This document shows, one piece after another, positions 35,616 through 44,785 of a DNA stretch of 64,000 nt. The DNA is from Siccirubricoccus sp. G192 (lineage in GTDB: Bacteria; Pseudomonadota; Alphaproteobacteria; Acetobacterales; Acetobacteraceae): assembly GCF_019084075.1 (NCBI RefSeq), contig NZ_JAHREN010000001.1:3863501-3927500 (forward strand). Reading direction: 5' to 3'. Below the pieces are notes generated by a model that saw only the letters and a list, made by a program, of their open reading frames with translations, made no database searches and was not told the DNA's origin. The translations under genes were made by a program, and so were the position numbers. How positions within the stretch are numbered: the stretch's first letter is position 1; each line of letters begins with the position of its first letter.

Positions 35616-35881
35616 ACCGTACCCAGAGAGCGAGGCGTTGGCGTGCCGGAACTCCAGCCGGGCGAGTTGCTCGGGCGAATAGAGCACCCAGGGCGAGAGC
35701 AGCGCCACGACGTCACGCCGGCCAGCGCGCCAGGAATTGGCTCCAGCATCAGCGCTAGGACGACCTCGCGAAGATGGCGGTGTAGTACCATGCATGCTGC
35801 GGTAAACCCTCCGGCGCCGGCAGCAGCGTCAGCAGTACTGCCCGCATGATCGGTGCGGCCGCTTTGGTGAAGCTGTTCACG
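35600..35881 (-). pseudogene. DASS-family anion transporter N-terminal fragment
   Basis: Pieces of a divalent anion:sodium symporter (YflS/CitT type) appear in three minus-strand frames: MRAVLLTLLPAPEGLPQHAW and YYTAIFA, then VVLALMLEPIPGALAGVT, then VVALLSPWVLYSPEQLAR with HANASLS, then VWLIFASF. At least three frameshifts in 280 bases and loss of all later helices show it is long dead. It runs head-on into the glucokinase fragment. Confidence 0.65.
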
Positions 35882-36257
35882 GCCCCCCTCCTTTCTTGAA
35901 ACGGTGTGGTTTGGGGCGCATCCGTTGCCGGATAACACCACAATCCACCATCGGGCGGAACGGAGCCGGAGGCATGGCCAGCTTGCACCCTGTCGCCGAG
36001 CGGTGGGGCATCCTGAAGCTGGGCATGCATGCCGACAAATTTCGATAGCGCCGACGCGGGCCTTGCTCGCGATGAGCTTGTATTCTCTCCGACGTTATAG
36101 CCTTGCCCAATGTGGCGGAGTGCGACCTCATGTGTGCGGCGGATGAACGTCACAGGGCTTACACTACCAGAACTGGTACTGTTTATGTGCTTGGCGGATC
36201 CACTCGCAATGTCGACATCCTAATCCCCACCTCCAGCATCTGAAGGAAGCGGCGGAC

Positions 36258-36551
36258 ATGGCTGAAATACCCCCCTGCGCAGCAGCCGGTTTGATAACCG
36301 CCTTGATCCTGCTGAATGCGTGCCAGAGCGCGCAGATTACTACCCCGACCACCACGGCACCTGTGCTGGCGCCGGCAACGGGTGCTGCTCCTCCAGTTCC
36401 GGGATCTGAGCCGCAGCGCGCGGCGGCAAGTCCCGACCTGGCAGCCCCGTTCGTGCCGGGAACCGGGCAGTTTGACGCCGGTATGAGCAACGCTGAGGTG
36501 CAGCGCACGGGCGGCGGAGCCCCTTCTCCGGGCGGAATTCGCCGTCGCTAA
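36258..36551 (+). CDS. Small proline-rich lipoprotein
   Basis: 97 residues. MAEIPPCAAAGLITALILLNAC is a lipoprotein signal with lipobox LLNAC; gaaggaagcgg precedes the ATG. The mature part is Thr/Pro/Ala-rich with no domain (PTTTAPVLAPATGAAPPVPG), then FVPGTGQFDAGMSNAE. Function unknown; probably envelope-anchored. The stretch from 35882 to 36257 upstream holds nothing else recognisable. Confidence 0.5.
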   Translation: MAEIPPCAAAGLITALILLNACQSAQITTPTTTAPVLAPATGAAPPVPGSEPQRAAASPDLAAPFVPGTGQFDAGMSNAEVQRTGGGAPSPGGIRRR

Positions 36552-36790
36552 AGCGTGCTGCCGTCTGCTTTGAACGGCTGATACGGCATGGCGTCGTCGG
36601 TGGACCTTCGGGTCACGGCCCGCTGCAGACTTGCAACAGAATCCTAACGATGACCAGGCACTGCCAAAGGCAGCCTGATCACCTGGCCCAACGATCCTGC
36701 ATGGCTCTCCCCATCGCTTCGCCCGCCGTCCGCCCGACCCGGGGACACCGCGAAGGCCGGCGGTCTGGGCGCCGGATTCCAAGCCCCGGG

Positions 36791-38015
36791 TCAGACCGCC
36801 CGGACCAATTGCACTGCAAGAGGTTGCCGCCCTGCCTGGCCGGCAAACAGCGTCAGCAGCGGAGGTAAGGTCAGCATCACCGTCGCCAGCGCATACAGCA
36901 GGCTCATCGTCAGCATCATCCCCATACCGGCGGTGCCCGGGTGGTGGGACAGCGCCAGCGTCTCGAAGGCGGTACCATTGGTCAGCGCGCTGTAGAGCAC
37001 CGCCCGCGTCAGCGCCGAGGGCAGCAGCAGCACCGTCAGCACCGTGGCGATGCCGCCGGCGCGCAGGAAAGCATCGCCGATGGTGCGGGCGCTGGCCTGG
37101 ACGGAGATGGCCGGGCCGCTGGCTGCCGGAGCATCGGCCAGCACCGCACGGGCGAACCGGGCCATGGCCTCGGAGCGGTCGGAAAGGTCGCGCGGGCGCA
37201 CCTCTACGCGGGCACGCCCGTCGGCGGTGAGCCAGTCGCGCCGCAGCGTGTCCGGCAGGTCCGCAACGGTGGCCGGCCGGGCGTCAAGCGCCAGGCGCAG
37301 CCCGTCGAGCGTGGTGACGAGCCCTGGCACCAGCGCCGCGCGCAGCCTTTCCCCGCGCTGCTCCGGGCCATTCGGCCAGGCCCTGGAGCGTGGCCCCGAG
37401 GCGGCGGGTGGGCGCGGCCAGCATGGCCTGCGCCCGCCCGTCCCGCGCAGCGCGGGCCGCGGCGGCGGCCTCGGCCGCATCGCCAAGCGCCGACAGGGTG
37501 TCGGCGAGTTGCACCTGGTCGGCCCTGGGCGCGGCGCGTTCCACCCCCTCCGCAACCAGGTTCAGTGTCCACACGCCCCCGCGCAGGCTGGGATCGGTGG
37601 CCAGCGTGCCGATCATGGGTTGCGCCGAGATGATCCGCTCGGTTGCCCCGCGCACCACGGGTTCTGCGGCGAACAGCAGCGCACTCCGGCGGAAGAAAGC
37701 CTCGGCACCTGGCCGCGCCACCTCCTGCAGGCGACCCGGCACCGGCTGCAGCGCCGCGGCGAGGGTAGCGGCTGCGCGCTCGGCCGCGTCGGGTGTCACG
37801 CCGTCCATCACGGCGGCAATCACGTTGTCCCGCTGGGGAAAGGCGGCATCGATCGCCTGCTCCGCCTGTCGCCAGGGCAGATCCGCAGGAAACATGCGGA
37901 GCGCGTCGGTATCGAGCGCGAAGCGAGACACCAGGACCCAGCAAGATGCGAGGCCCAGCAGGGCGGAGAACGCGAGTGTCAGCCCGGGTCGGCGCAGGCT
38001 GATCGATGCGAGCAT
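36791..38015 (-). pseudogene. hpnN: hpnN remnant (hopanoid RND transporter) with internal deletions
   Basis: HpnN is a two-halved MMPL/RND protein of about 850-900 residues that moves hopanoids. Here about 400 remain. The N-terminus (SLRRPGLTLAFSALLGLA, DTDALRMFPADLPWRQAEQA, PFFRRSAL-type region) runs to about 37370, where the frame shifts and the sequence jumps to the second half (TVADLPDTLRRDWLTADGRA, VQASARTIGDAFLRAGG). A further gap joins TVLTVLLLP to SALTRAVLYSALTNGTAF. The first membrane domain and much of the second are missing. The frameshift here is not in a G/C run, unlike the others in the window. Confidence 0.75.
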
Positions 38016-38639
38016 GGCGGCCAAGCGGCCCTGCCCGTGCCTCGGCTTCCGCGCAAGGGTCTGGCGTGCCCGTGGTACGGGTCCCGCCATCCGGCATGGC
38101 ATGCAGGACGGCCTGCTGGGCCGGATCAGGCTGTGGGGCGTGCGCTTCGGCAGGCAGATGGGGCAAGGCGGGCTCAGGGCTCTGTAAGGGATCGGGATCC
38201 GGTGAGGCGGCGGATGCCGGCCGCGAGGAGGATGCCAGGACGGGCGGCGCACACGATGGCGCACCCGGCGGCCGGCCGTCACAGGATCAGGGCACCTGGC
38301 GGATTCGACGTCATGACGTCCTGGAGATCTGCAGAATTCGGATAGTGCATTTTCCGGAAGGGACTAGCCCGTTGTGAATCGACGCCTCTAACCTTGGATG
38401 CTGTCCACGCCCGGTTCCCGACGCCTCACGTTCCGCAACGCGTGTCATCGAAGGCCACCATGAACCAATCCCCGCGCCGCGCCGGTGGACTGCCGATGGA
38501 CGGGGATGCCGGCGCTGGATTCCGCTGCGGGATGATGCTGCCTTCGCACCAGGATGACGCGGGCGGTCGCTCCACGCGGGGCATGCTCCGTCGTGGCAAC
38601 GCGGCGAAGCTGCAGCGGCACCGGGTGCGCCTCACGCCG
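38016..38639. other. Gap between two hopanoid gene remnants
   Basis: No supported gene. Frames are arginine-rich on both strands. Some sequence on the plus strand before 38640 may be decayed hpnL, but I could not align it with confidence. Confidence 0.35.
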
Positions 38640-38990
38640 ACTGCGCGACGCCCGGTCAGCCGGTCGCCTGGCGCGGCGGGCCGATGGCACGGGCTGCCGC
38701 CTGGCATTTCCTGGCTTGGTCGCTCGGCGCCGCCGAGGTCTGGGCCATCCTCGCGGTGCTCGGCGTGCCGGTCGGCCCGGCCGAGGCCTATGCGATCGAG
38801 AGCCTGGGCATGGCGGCACGCAGCCTCGGTTTCGTGCTGCCCGCCGGCCTCGGCGCGCAGGAAGCCGGGCTGGCCGCGGTGGCCGTGGCCCTTGGCGTGC
38901 CCCTGGAGGAAGCGGTGGCGATGTCGATGCTGAAGCGCCTGCGGGAAGTGCTGATGAACCTGCCCGGCGTGATCGCCTGGCGGAGCATTG
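38640..38990 (+). pseudogene. hpnL: hpnL C-terminal remnant
   Basis: The plus-strand frame reads AAAWHFLAWSLGAAEVWAIL, GVPVGPAEAYAIESLGMAAR, SLGFVLPAGLGAQEAGLAAV and MLKRLREVLMNLPGVIAW, the C-terminal third of an HpnL-type (lysylphosphatidylglycerol synthase-like/UPF0104) membrane protein used in hopanoid lipid metabolism. The first two thirds are absent. After about 38980 the sequence is unrelated. Together with the hpnN remnant it points to loss of a hopanoid gene cluster here. Confidence 0.65.
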
Positions 38991-39208
38991 CCAACTTGGC
39001 CGTCTCTGGTCGGGGTGACCGGACTCGGCCAAGCTGGAATGGATGGCATCCCGTGTCGCCAACGGGATGGAACGCGCCGATACGGCAAGACCATGTGCGG
39101 ACACCATACCGGTGGCTTTTGAGACGCAGCACATCCTTGGCCAGGTCGCCCGCCCCGGCTTCCCGTTGCACCCCTCCGCCGCCGGCCGCAGTTGGCTCGT
39201 CGACGGCC

Positions 39209-39421
39209 ACGAAGGCCCGAACGGCCCGCGCCGTCCGTGACGTTCTCGCCCTGACGGGCCTGGTGCTCGGATGCACCGCCTGCAGCCTCGTCGGCGATCC
39301 GGCAGCCCACCCTCGGCGCGGCTTGGCACCGCCTCCACCCGGCCTCTCCGGGCCGCCACCGCCCGCTTCCTACGTGCCCGGGCCCAGGGCTGTCTCTGCG
39401 TCGGCGCACGGAACTCGGTGA
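39209..39421 (+). pseudogene. Small lipoprotein-like remnant without a start codon
   Basis: The frame reads KARTARAVRDVLALTGLVLG, then CTACSLVG and PPPASYVPGP, resembling the intact small lipoprotein at 7477-7758 (CTACSFAG ... PPSYVPELG). The codon where ATG would be expected is ACG at 39209 and no ribosome site precedes it. It could be an expressed gene with an unusual start, but a mutated copy is more likely. Confidence 0.4.
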
Positions 39422-39737
39422 GTCCCCACCCGCAATGCTCCCGGCCCCGTCGTCCCGGAGTCGGCCATGGGGTTTGTCCTCCTCTCTGCGAGCGATGGCT
39501 TTCCCTTCGAGCAGAGGCGTCCATCGGAGGCGGGTCCATTACTCCCGCCAGAGGGCATCCGGCGCTGCTGCCAACCGTCGATGGGGGTCTCTGCACGAGA
39601 CCTCCGTGGACCGCCGCGATGGAGATGTTTGGCTCGGATGCTCGTGGACGACTAGGGCGAGTGCCGGCTTGTGGCCGCTGGTGCCCAAGATGAACAAGGC
39701 GTGCGATGGCCTTTTTGGACGCCGGGCCTCCCGCGCC

Positions 39738-40568
39738 ATGCGCTCGGGGAGTGCCGTGCTGCTCTTCCTCGGTGCCGCGTGCGCCACGCCCCAGGTGCCG
39801 GCACTGCCCGACACCGAACCCATGGCTCCACTCGCGCGCGCTGCACTTTCGGAGTGGGAGGCATGGGGCGGGATCGCTGTCTCCGGTTGGCCAGAGGAGA
39901 GGCCGGCCGACACGGCGGCGACGCCGGAGCGCTTCGCCCGCCTGGTGGGATACTGGACTGCTGTCCCCGGAGGCGCCGGCGTGGCGCGCCTGCTCTCGGG
40001 CCAGCGATCCGCCATTGCCGCCGTCCTGACCGATCAAGGTGGTGCCGTGGAGACGAAGGGCGATGGGCGTGCCACGACCATATCGGTCGCGGCATCCTGG
40101 TCGGAGGACATCGGCCTCTATGCTTACCCTGCGTGGTCGGCCGCGTTCATCTCGGCGGTGGTGCGGCGTGCAGGTATCCCGGAGAGCGACCTGCCATCCT
40201 CCGCCAGGCACGCACACTACATCGACGCTGTGCTCGCACGCGCAATCGCGGACCCGCAGGGCGCGCGCTTCCACCCCTACGCCCCGGAGGACCGGGCACC
40301 AAGGTCCGGCGACCTCCTGTGCGCCGACCGTTCGCCGGTGCCTCTGACGCACTGGTCGATGCGCCTCGCAGAAGCCGGGCGGCCCCGCCCGATGCATTGT
40401 GATGTGGTGGTGCGCAACGGCCCAGGCGTGGTGGAGGTGGTGGGCGGAAACGTGCAGGACATGGTGGTGCTGCGACGCCTACCCGGCGATGCGGTGGGTC
40501 GGGTGCTGCCCGCACCACCCGGGCAGCCGCCCTTCGTGTTGGTCCTCGTGGCACAGGAACAAGGCTGA
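39738..40568 (+). CDS. DUF2272 lipoprotein
   Basis: 276 residues from MRSGSAVLLFLGAACATPQV, a short lipoprotein signal with lipobox LGAAC; a Met at 39690 is the alternative start. The mature protein has the DUF2272 pattern: ASWSEDIGLYAYPAWSAAFI, HAHYIDAVLARAIADPQGAR, PRSGDLLCADRS, MHCDVVVRNGPGVVEVVGGN. The Cys and His of the last motifs fit a NlpC/P60-like papain fold, suggesting a peptidase or amidase acting in the periplasm; that is inference. Confidence 0.75.
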   Translation: MRSGSAVLLFLGAACATPQVPALPDTEPMAPLARAALSEWEAWGGIAVSGWPEERPADTAATPERFARLVGYWTAVPGGAGVARLLSGQRSAIAAVLTDQGGAVETKGDGRATTISVAASWSEDIGLYAYPAWSAAFISAVVRRAGIPESDLPSSARHAHYIDAVLARAIADPQGARFHPYAPEDRAPRSGDLLCADRSPVPLTHWSMRLAEAGRPRPMHCDVVVRNGPGVVEVVGGNVQDMVVLRRLPGDAVGRVLPAPPGQPPFVLVLVAQEQG

Positions 40569-41000
40569 GTGCTCTCCGGCCCAACCTACAGGTGGCGCGC
40601 TCCAGCCCCTCCTCATCGTGCCGAGGACACCGGTCATTGGCACGACAGCCGCCCTGAATAGCGCCCGCTGTCCGTTGCCGCAGTTGCGCCGCTCCCGTTC
40701 CCCGACTGAAACCAGCGCCGCTGATGGCTATATAGGGCGTCTTGGCGCGAGGACATCGGTCATGAGCGCATCGACGCCGTCCTGGCGTTGCTCTGGCTCG
40801 GGTTGCATGCCAGCCAGCGTGATAGCATGGCGCCATGGGCAGCGAAGCTGTCCCCCTGCCCTCACCGTTCACCGCGCCGGAGAGCGGCCTGATCCGGCGC
40901 ATGTTCACGGAGGCGGGACTGGTGGCGCACTGAAGCAGGCCCCGCAGGACACAAGACCGGCGGCGAGCCATCGGGACGCCGCCGGCGCGGGCCATCCGAA
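40569..41000. other. Gap with one very short frame
   Basis: Downstream of both flanking genes (convergent). A 32-codon plus-strand frame at 40835-40933 (MGSEAVPLPSPFTAPESGLI) looks protein-like and may be the N-terminal stub of a lost gene. Nothing else is supported. Confidence 0.3.
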
Positions 41001-41129
41001 TCAGGACAGCAGCCCGATCCGGTCCAGCAGGCCAAGGAGGTAGGCGGCGCCCACCGCACCTGCGATGCAGAGCAGCAGGCCGAAGCCGAGGATGGTGCGG
41101 TTGGAGGCGAAGCGCGACAGGACACGCAT
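41001..41129 (-). CDS. 42-residue membrane peptide at the end of the oxidase cluster
   Basis: MRVLSRFASNRTILGFGLLL begins a single-helix protein (helix about residues 14-36) ending LLDRIGLLS. It starts six bases after the subunit IV gene stop, in the same direction, so it belongs to the transcription unit. It may be a small structural subunit or assembly peptide of the oxidase; no family recognised. Confidence 0.55.
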   Translation of the reverse strand: MRVLSRFASNRTILGFGLLLCIAGAVGAAYLLGLLDRIGLLS

Positions 41130-41135
41130 TCCGGT

Positions 41136-41474
41136 TCAGCCCTGCCCCAGCCTGAAGAAGGTCTCCCGCATGAAGAGCGTGTAGTCCGACTCGAACACCA
41201 TGATTCCCACGAAGACCAGCACCGCCACCGGCGGGATCAGGATCGCATAGATCAATGCCAGCCGCTCCCAGGCCATATGCATGAAGAACGCGACGATCAG
41301 GCCCGCCTTCAGCGCCATCAGCAGCAGGATCAGGAACCACCGGAGATACCCCTGAAGGTGGAAGTAATCGACGGAGTAGGAAAAGGCGCTGAGGACGAAC
41401 AGCCATCCCCAGACCACAAGGTAGAGCTTGACCGGGTGTTGTTGCCCCTCAGCGGATGCCGCCGCATGTGCCAT
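41136..41474 (-). CDS. Cytochrome c oxidase subunit IV
   Basis: 112 residues with three transmembrane helices (LYLVVWGWLFVLSAFSYSVD, YLRWFLILLLMALKAGLIVA, IYAILIPPVAVLVFVGIMVF). The motif MALKAGLIVAFFMHM is characteristic of prokaryotic subunit IV (CtaF/CoxD type). It stabilises the subunit I/III core. It lies 9 bases after the subunit III gene. Confidence 0.87.
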   Translation of the reverse strand: MAHAAASAEGQQHPVKLYLVVWGWLFVLSAFSYSVDYFHLQGYLRWFLILLLMALKAGLIVAFFMHMAWERLALIYAILIPPVAVLVFVGIMVFESDYTLFMRETFFRLGQG

Positions 41475-41483
41475 GATCTCCTC

Positions 41484-42206
41484 CTACCAGAGATAGAAGA
41501 GCGCGAAGATGAACACCCAGACCAGATCGACAAAGTGCCAGTAGAGGCCGGTGATCTCGACGATCTCGTAGCGTCCCTTGCGGCTGGTGAAGAAGCCCTG
41601 CTTCTCCTGGTCGAAATCCCCGCGCCAGACCTTGCGCGCGATGACGAGCAGGAAGATCACGCCGATCGTCACATGGGTGCCATGGAAGCCCGTTATCATG
41701 AAGAAGGCCGCGCCGAATTGCGCCGCGCCCCAGGGGTTTTCCCAGGGCCTGACGCCTTCATGGATCAGCTTGGTCCACTCGAAGGCCTGCATGCCCACGA
41801 AGGTTGCGCCGAATGCCGCGGTCATCAGCATCAGGGCTGCGGTCTTCACGCGGTCGCGGCGGTAGCCGAAGTTCACGGCCATCGCCATCGTCCCGCTGCT
41901 GCTGATCAGGACGAAGGTCATGATGGCGATCAGGATGAGCGGGACCGAGGTGCCGCCGATCGTCAGGGCGAAGACCTCGCTGGGATTGGGCCAGGGCACG
42001 GTCGTGGACATCCGCACCGTCATGTAGGAGATCAGGAAGCAACTGAAGATGAAGGTGTCGCTCAGGAGGAAGATCCACATCATGGCCTTCCCCCAGGAGA
42101 CGTTCTTGAAGGCCCTCTGGTCCGAAGACCAGTCGGCGGCGACGCCCCGCCAGCCCGCCGGCCTGGCCAGGGCTTCTCCCGTATCCGTTGGCGTGGCGTC
42201 CATCAT
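41484..42206 (-). CDS. ctaE: Cytochrome c oxidase subunit III
   Basis: 240 residues from MMDATPTDTGEALARP. Helices include GKAMMWIFLLSDTFIFSCFL, VPLILIAIMTFVLISSS, FGATFVGMQAFEWTKLIHEG, FFMITGFHGTHVTIGVIFLL and ITGLYWHFVDLVWVFIFALF. The last is the classic subunit III end (YWHFVDLVWVF), and the QAFEW segment carries the conserved Glu. Part of the membrane oxidase reducing oxygen to water. Confidence 0.92.
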   Translation of the reverse strand: MMDATPTDTGEALARPAGWRGVAADWSSDQRAFKNVSWGKAMMWIFLLSDTFIFSCFLISYMTVRMSTTVPWPNPSEVFALTIGGTSVPLILIAIMTFVLISSSGTMAMAVNFGYRRDRVKTAALMLMTAAFGATFVGMQAFEWTKLIHEGVRPWENPWGAAQFGAAFFMITGFHGTHVTIGVIFLLVIARKVWRGDFDQEKQGFFTSRKGRYEIVEITGLYWHFVDLVWVFIFALFYLW

Positions 42207-42222
42207 CTCGCCTCGGGCTCCC

Positions 42223-42891
42223 TCAGGTGAGCAACAGCATTCCGAACAGACCCAGCCAGACCAGAAGCAGGAAGTGCCAGTACATGGCACAGAGCTCGAC
42301 GCTCAGGCGCAGCTGGTCCGTCGCCACGCCTGGCCATGCCTTGGCAATGGCTCTGGCCAGGGCCACCAGGCCGCCCAGCAGGTGCAGTCCGTGCACCGCG
42401 GTGATCAGGTAGAAGAAGGCGTCGGCCGGATTGGATGCTGGGACGTAACCCGAGGCGGCCATCTGCCGCCAGGCCAGGATCTGTCCGGCCAGGAAGACAA
42501 CGGCGGATCCGCCCCCCGCGAGCAGGTTGGCCATCACGCCGTCCATCCGACCCCGGCGCGCGGCGAGCAGAGCCCGGTGCAACGCAATGCTGCTCACGAC
42601 CAGGACGCCGGTATTGAGCCAGAGCAGCTTCGGTTCGGGCAGCGGCCTCCAGTCCTGCGCCATGTGCATGCGCATCGCATAGGCGCTGACGAAGAGCGCG
42701 AGAAGCGACCCCGCGACGGCGAGGAACACACCGAGGCCGATCTTCGCCGCCGGCAGCGCCGATGCGCCACCACCGGGGAAATCGCCGATCGCACCTTCCT
42801 CCAGCCAGGGCTTGGCGGTCAGGCGCTGCTTCGATAGCCACCATCCGGCGATGGTCGCCAGCACCGCCAGGAACAGGAGAATGACGCTCAA
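42223..42891 (-). CDS. Second, divergent subunit III-like oxidase protein
   Basis: 222 residues with seven predicted helices. The end (AVHGLHLLGGLVALARAI ... VELCAMYWHFLLLVWLGLFG) matches the heme-copper oxidase subunit III family (HGLHxxxG and YWHFLxxVW), but the rest is far from the neighbouring subunit III. It overlaps the subunit I gene by four bases (ATGA). Two subunit III-type genes in tandem are seen in some alphaproteobacterial caa3/aa3-like clusters. Confidence 0.85.
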   Translation of the reverse strand: MSVILLFLAVLATIAGWWLSKQRLTAKPWLEEGAIGDFPGGGASALPAAKIGLGVFLAVAGSLLALFVSAYAMRMHMAQDWRPLPEPKLLWLNTGVLVVSSIALHRALLAARRGRMDGVMANLLAGGGSAVVFLAGQILAWRQMAASGYVPASNPADAFFYLITAVHGLHLLGGLVALARAIAKAWPGVATDQLRLSVELCAMYWHFLLLVWLGLFGMLLLT

Positions 42892-44664
42892 GGCGCCGCC
42901 TCCCAGGTGGCCCGCCTGGCTGGGGGCTGGTTCTGGGGCACGAAATCCCGCTCTGCGCCGGGCACGCTGTAGTCATAGGCCCAGCGATAGACCACCGGCA
43001 GTTCCTTGCCCCAATTGCCGTGCCCCGGCGGCGTCTCGGGCGTCTGCCATTCCAGCGTCGTGGCGTTCCAGGGATTGCCGCCGGCCTGCCTGCCCCTCGA
43101 CAGGCTCCATATCAGGTTGAACAGGAACACCATCTGCGCGAAGCCGACGGCCAGCGCCGCCACGCTGATGAAGGCATTCAGCGTCGCGGCGGAGTCCGGG
43201 ACGAAGCTGGTCTCGCCGATCTCGGGATAGCGGCGCGGCATGCCCAGCAGGCCGAGATAGTGCATGGGGAAGAAGACCGCATAGGCGCCGAGGAAGGTGA
43301 CCCAGAAGTGGAACCGGCCCAGCGCCTCGTTCAGCATCCGGCCGGTGATCTTGGGATACCAATGGTAGATGCCGCCGAAGATCACCATGATGGGCGCCAC
43401 GCCCATGACCATGTGGAAATGGGCGACGACGAACATCGTGTCGGAAAGCGGCACATCGACCACCACGTTGCCGAGGAACAGGCCCGTCAGCCCGCCGTTC
43501 AGGAAAGTGACGATGAAGGCGAGGGCGAAGAGCATCGGGACAGTAAGATGGATGTCGCCATGCCACAGGGTCAGCAGCCAGTTGTAGACCTTGATCGCGG
43601 TCGGGATGGCGATGATGAGCGTGGTGGTGGCGAAGAAGAAACCGAAATAGGGGTTCATGCCGCTGACATACATGTGGTGCGCCCAGACCACGAAGCTGAG
43701 GGCGCCGATCGCCACGATCGCCCATACCATCATGCGGTAGCCGAAGATGTTCCGCCGCGCATGGGTGCTGATCAGGTCGGAGACAATGCCGAAGGCCGGC
43801 AGGGCGACGATGTAGACCTCGGGATGGCCGAAGAACCAGAACAGGTGCTGGAACAGGATCGGGCTGCCGCCGCTGTGCTGCAGGTGCTGCCCCATCTCGA
43901 CCAGCGAGGGCATGAAGAAGCTGGTGCCCAGGAGCCTGTCGAGCAGCATCATCACGGCGCCGACGAAGAGCGCGGGAAAGGCCAGCAGCGCCATGACGGT
44001 AGCCGTGAAGATGCCCCAGACCGTCAGCGGCATGCGCATCAGCGTCATCCCACGCGTGCGCGCCTGCAGCACCGTCACCACGTAGTTCAGCCCCCCCCAT
44101 GGTGAAGCCGATGATGAACAGCATCAGGGAGACGAGCATCAGGACGATGCCCCAGTCCTGCCCGGGGGTGCCGGAGAGAATGGCCTGCGGCGGGTAGAGG
44201 GTCCATCCGGCGCCGGTGGGTCCGCCCGGGGCGAAGAAGCTCGACACCAGCACCAGCACCGCAAGCAGGTAGATCCAGTAGCTCAGCATGTTCACATAGG
44301 GGAAGACCATGTCCCGCGCGCCGAGCATCAGTGGGATCAGGTAGTTGCCGAAGCCTCCCAGGAACAGCGCGGTGAGCAGGTAGACCACCATGATCATGCC
44401 GTGCATGGTGATGAACTGGTAGTAGCTGCTGGCATTGATGAACTCGAAGGTGCCGGGGAAGCCGAGCTGCAGCCGCATCAGCCACGACAGCACCAGGGCG
44501 ACCAGCCCTATCGCGATCGCCGTGACCGCGTACTGGACGCCGATGACCTTGGCATCCTGGCTGAAGACGTATTTCGTGACCCAACTATGCGGGTGGTAGA
44601 GTTCGACCTCGGCGACCTCGGCAGGCGGGATGACCTCGGTCGCGCCATGTGCGACTTCGCCCAA
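42888..44664 (-). CDS. ctaD: Cytochrome c oxidase subunit I, frameshifted
   Basis: Catalytic heme-copper subunit. The frame from ATG at 44664 runs to LFIIGFTMGG, then shifts in eight C at 44091-44098; seven restores GFTMGGLNYVVTVLQARTRG and a 591-residue protein. Visible ligands: MHGMIMVVY (heme a His), LFWFFGHPEVYIVALP (CuB His and cross-linked Tyr), VWAHHMYVSG (two CuB His), VVAHFHMVMG (heme a3 and a His). The HPEVY tyrosine makes it an A-type oxidase. No cytochrome c domain is fused. Second gene of the minus-strand unit coxB-ctaD-III-III-IV. Confidence 0.92.
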
Positions 44665-44785
44665 TGGAATGCCTCCTCGATTTCCCCCGATGGTGCCCGG
44701 CGGGTCCGGGCCCCATCATGCAGATCCTCTCTCGCCGGAATCGCCCCGTGCCTGCGGGAGACCGGTGCGATGCGCCTTCTCCGCT

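Noticed and set aside
36791..38015. Treating the hpnN frameshift as another homopolymer error
   Set aside because: The break near 37370 is not in a G/C run and large parts of the protein are missing, so it is genuine decay.
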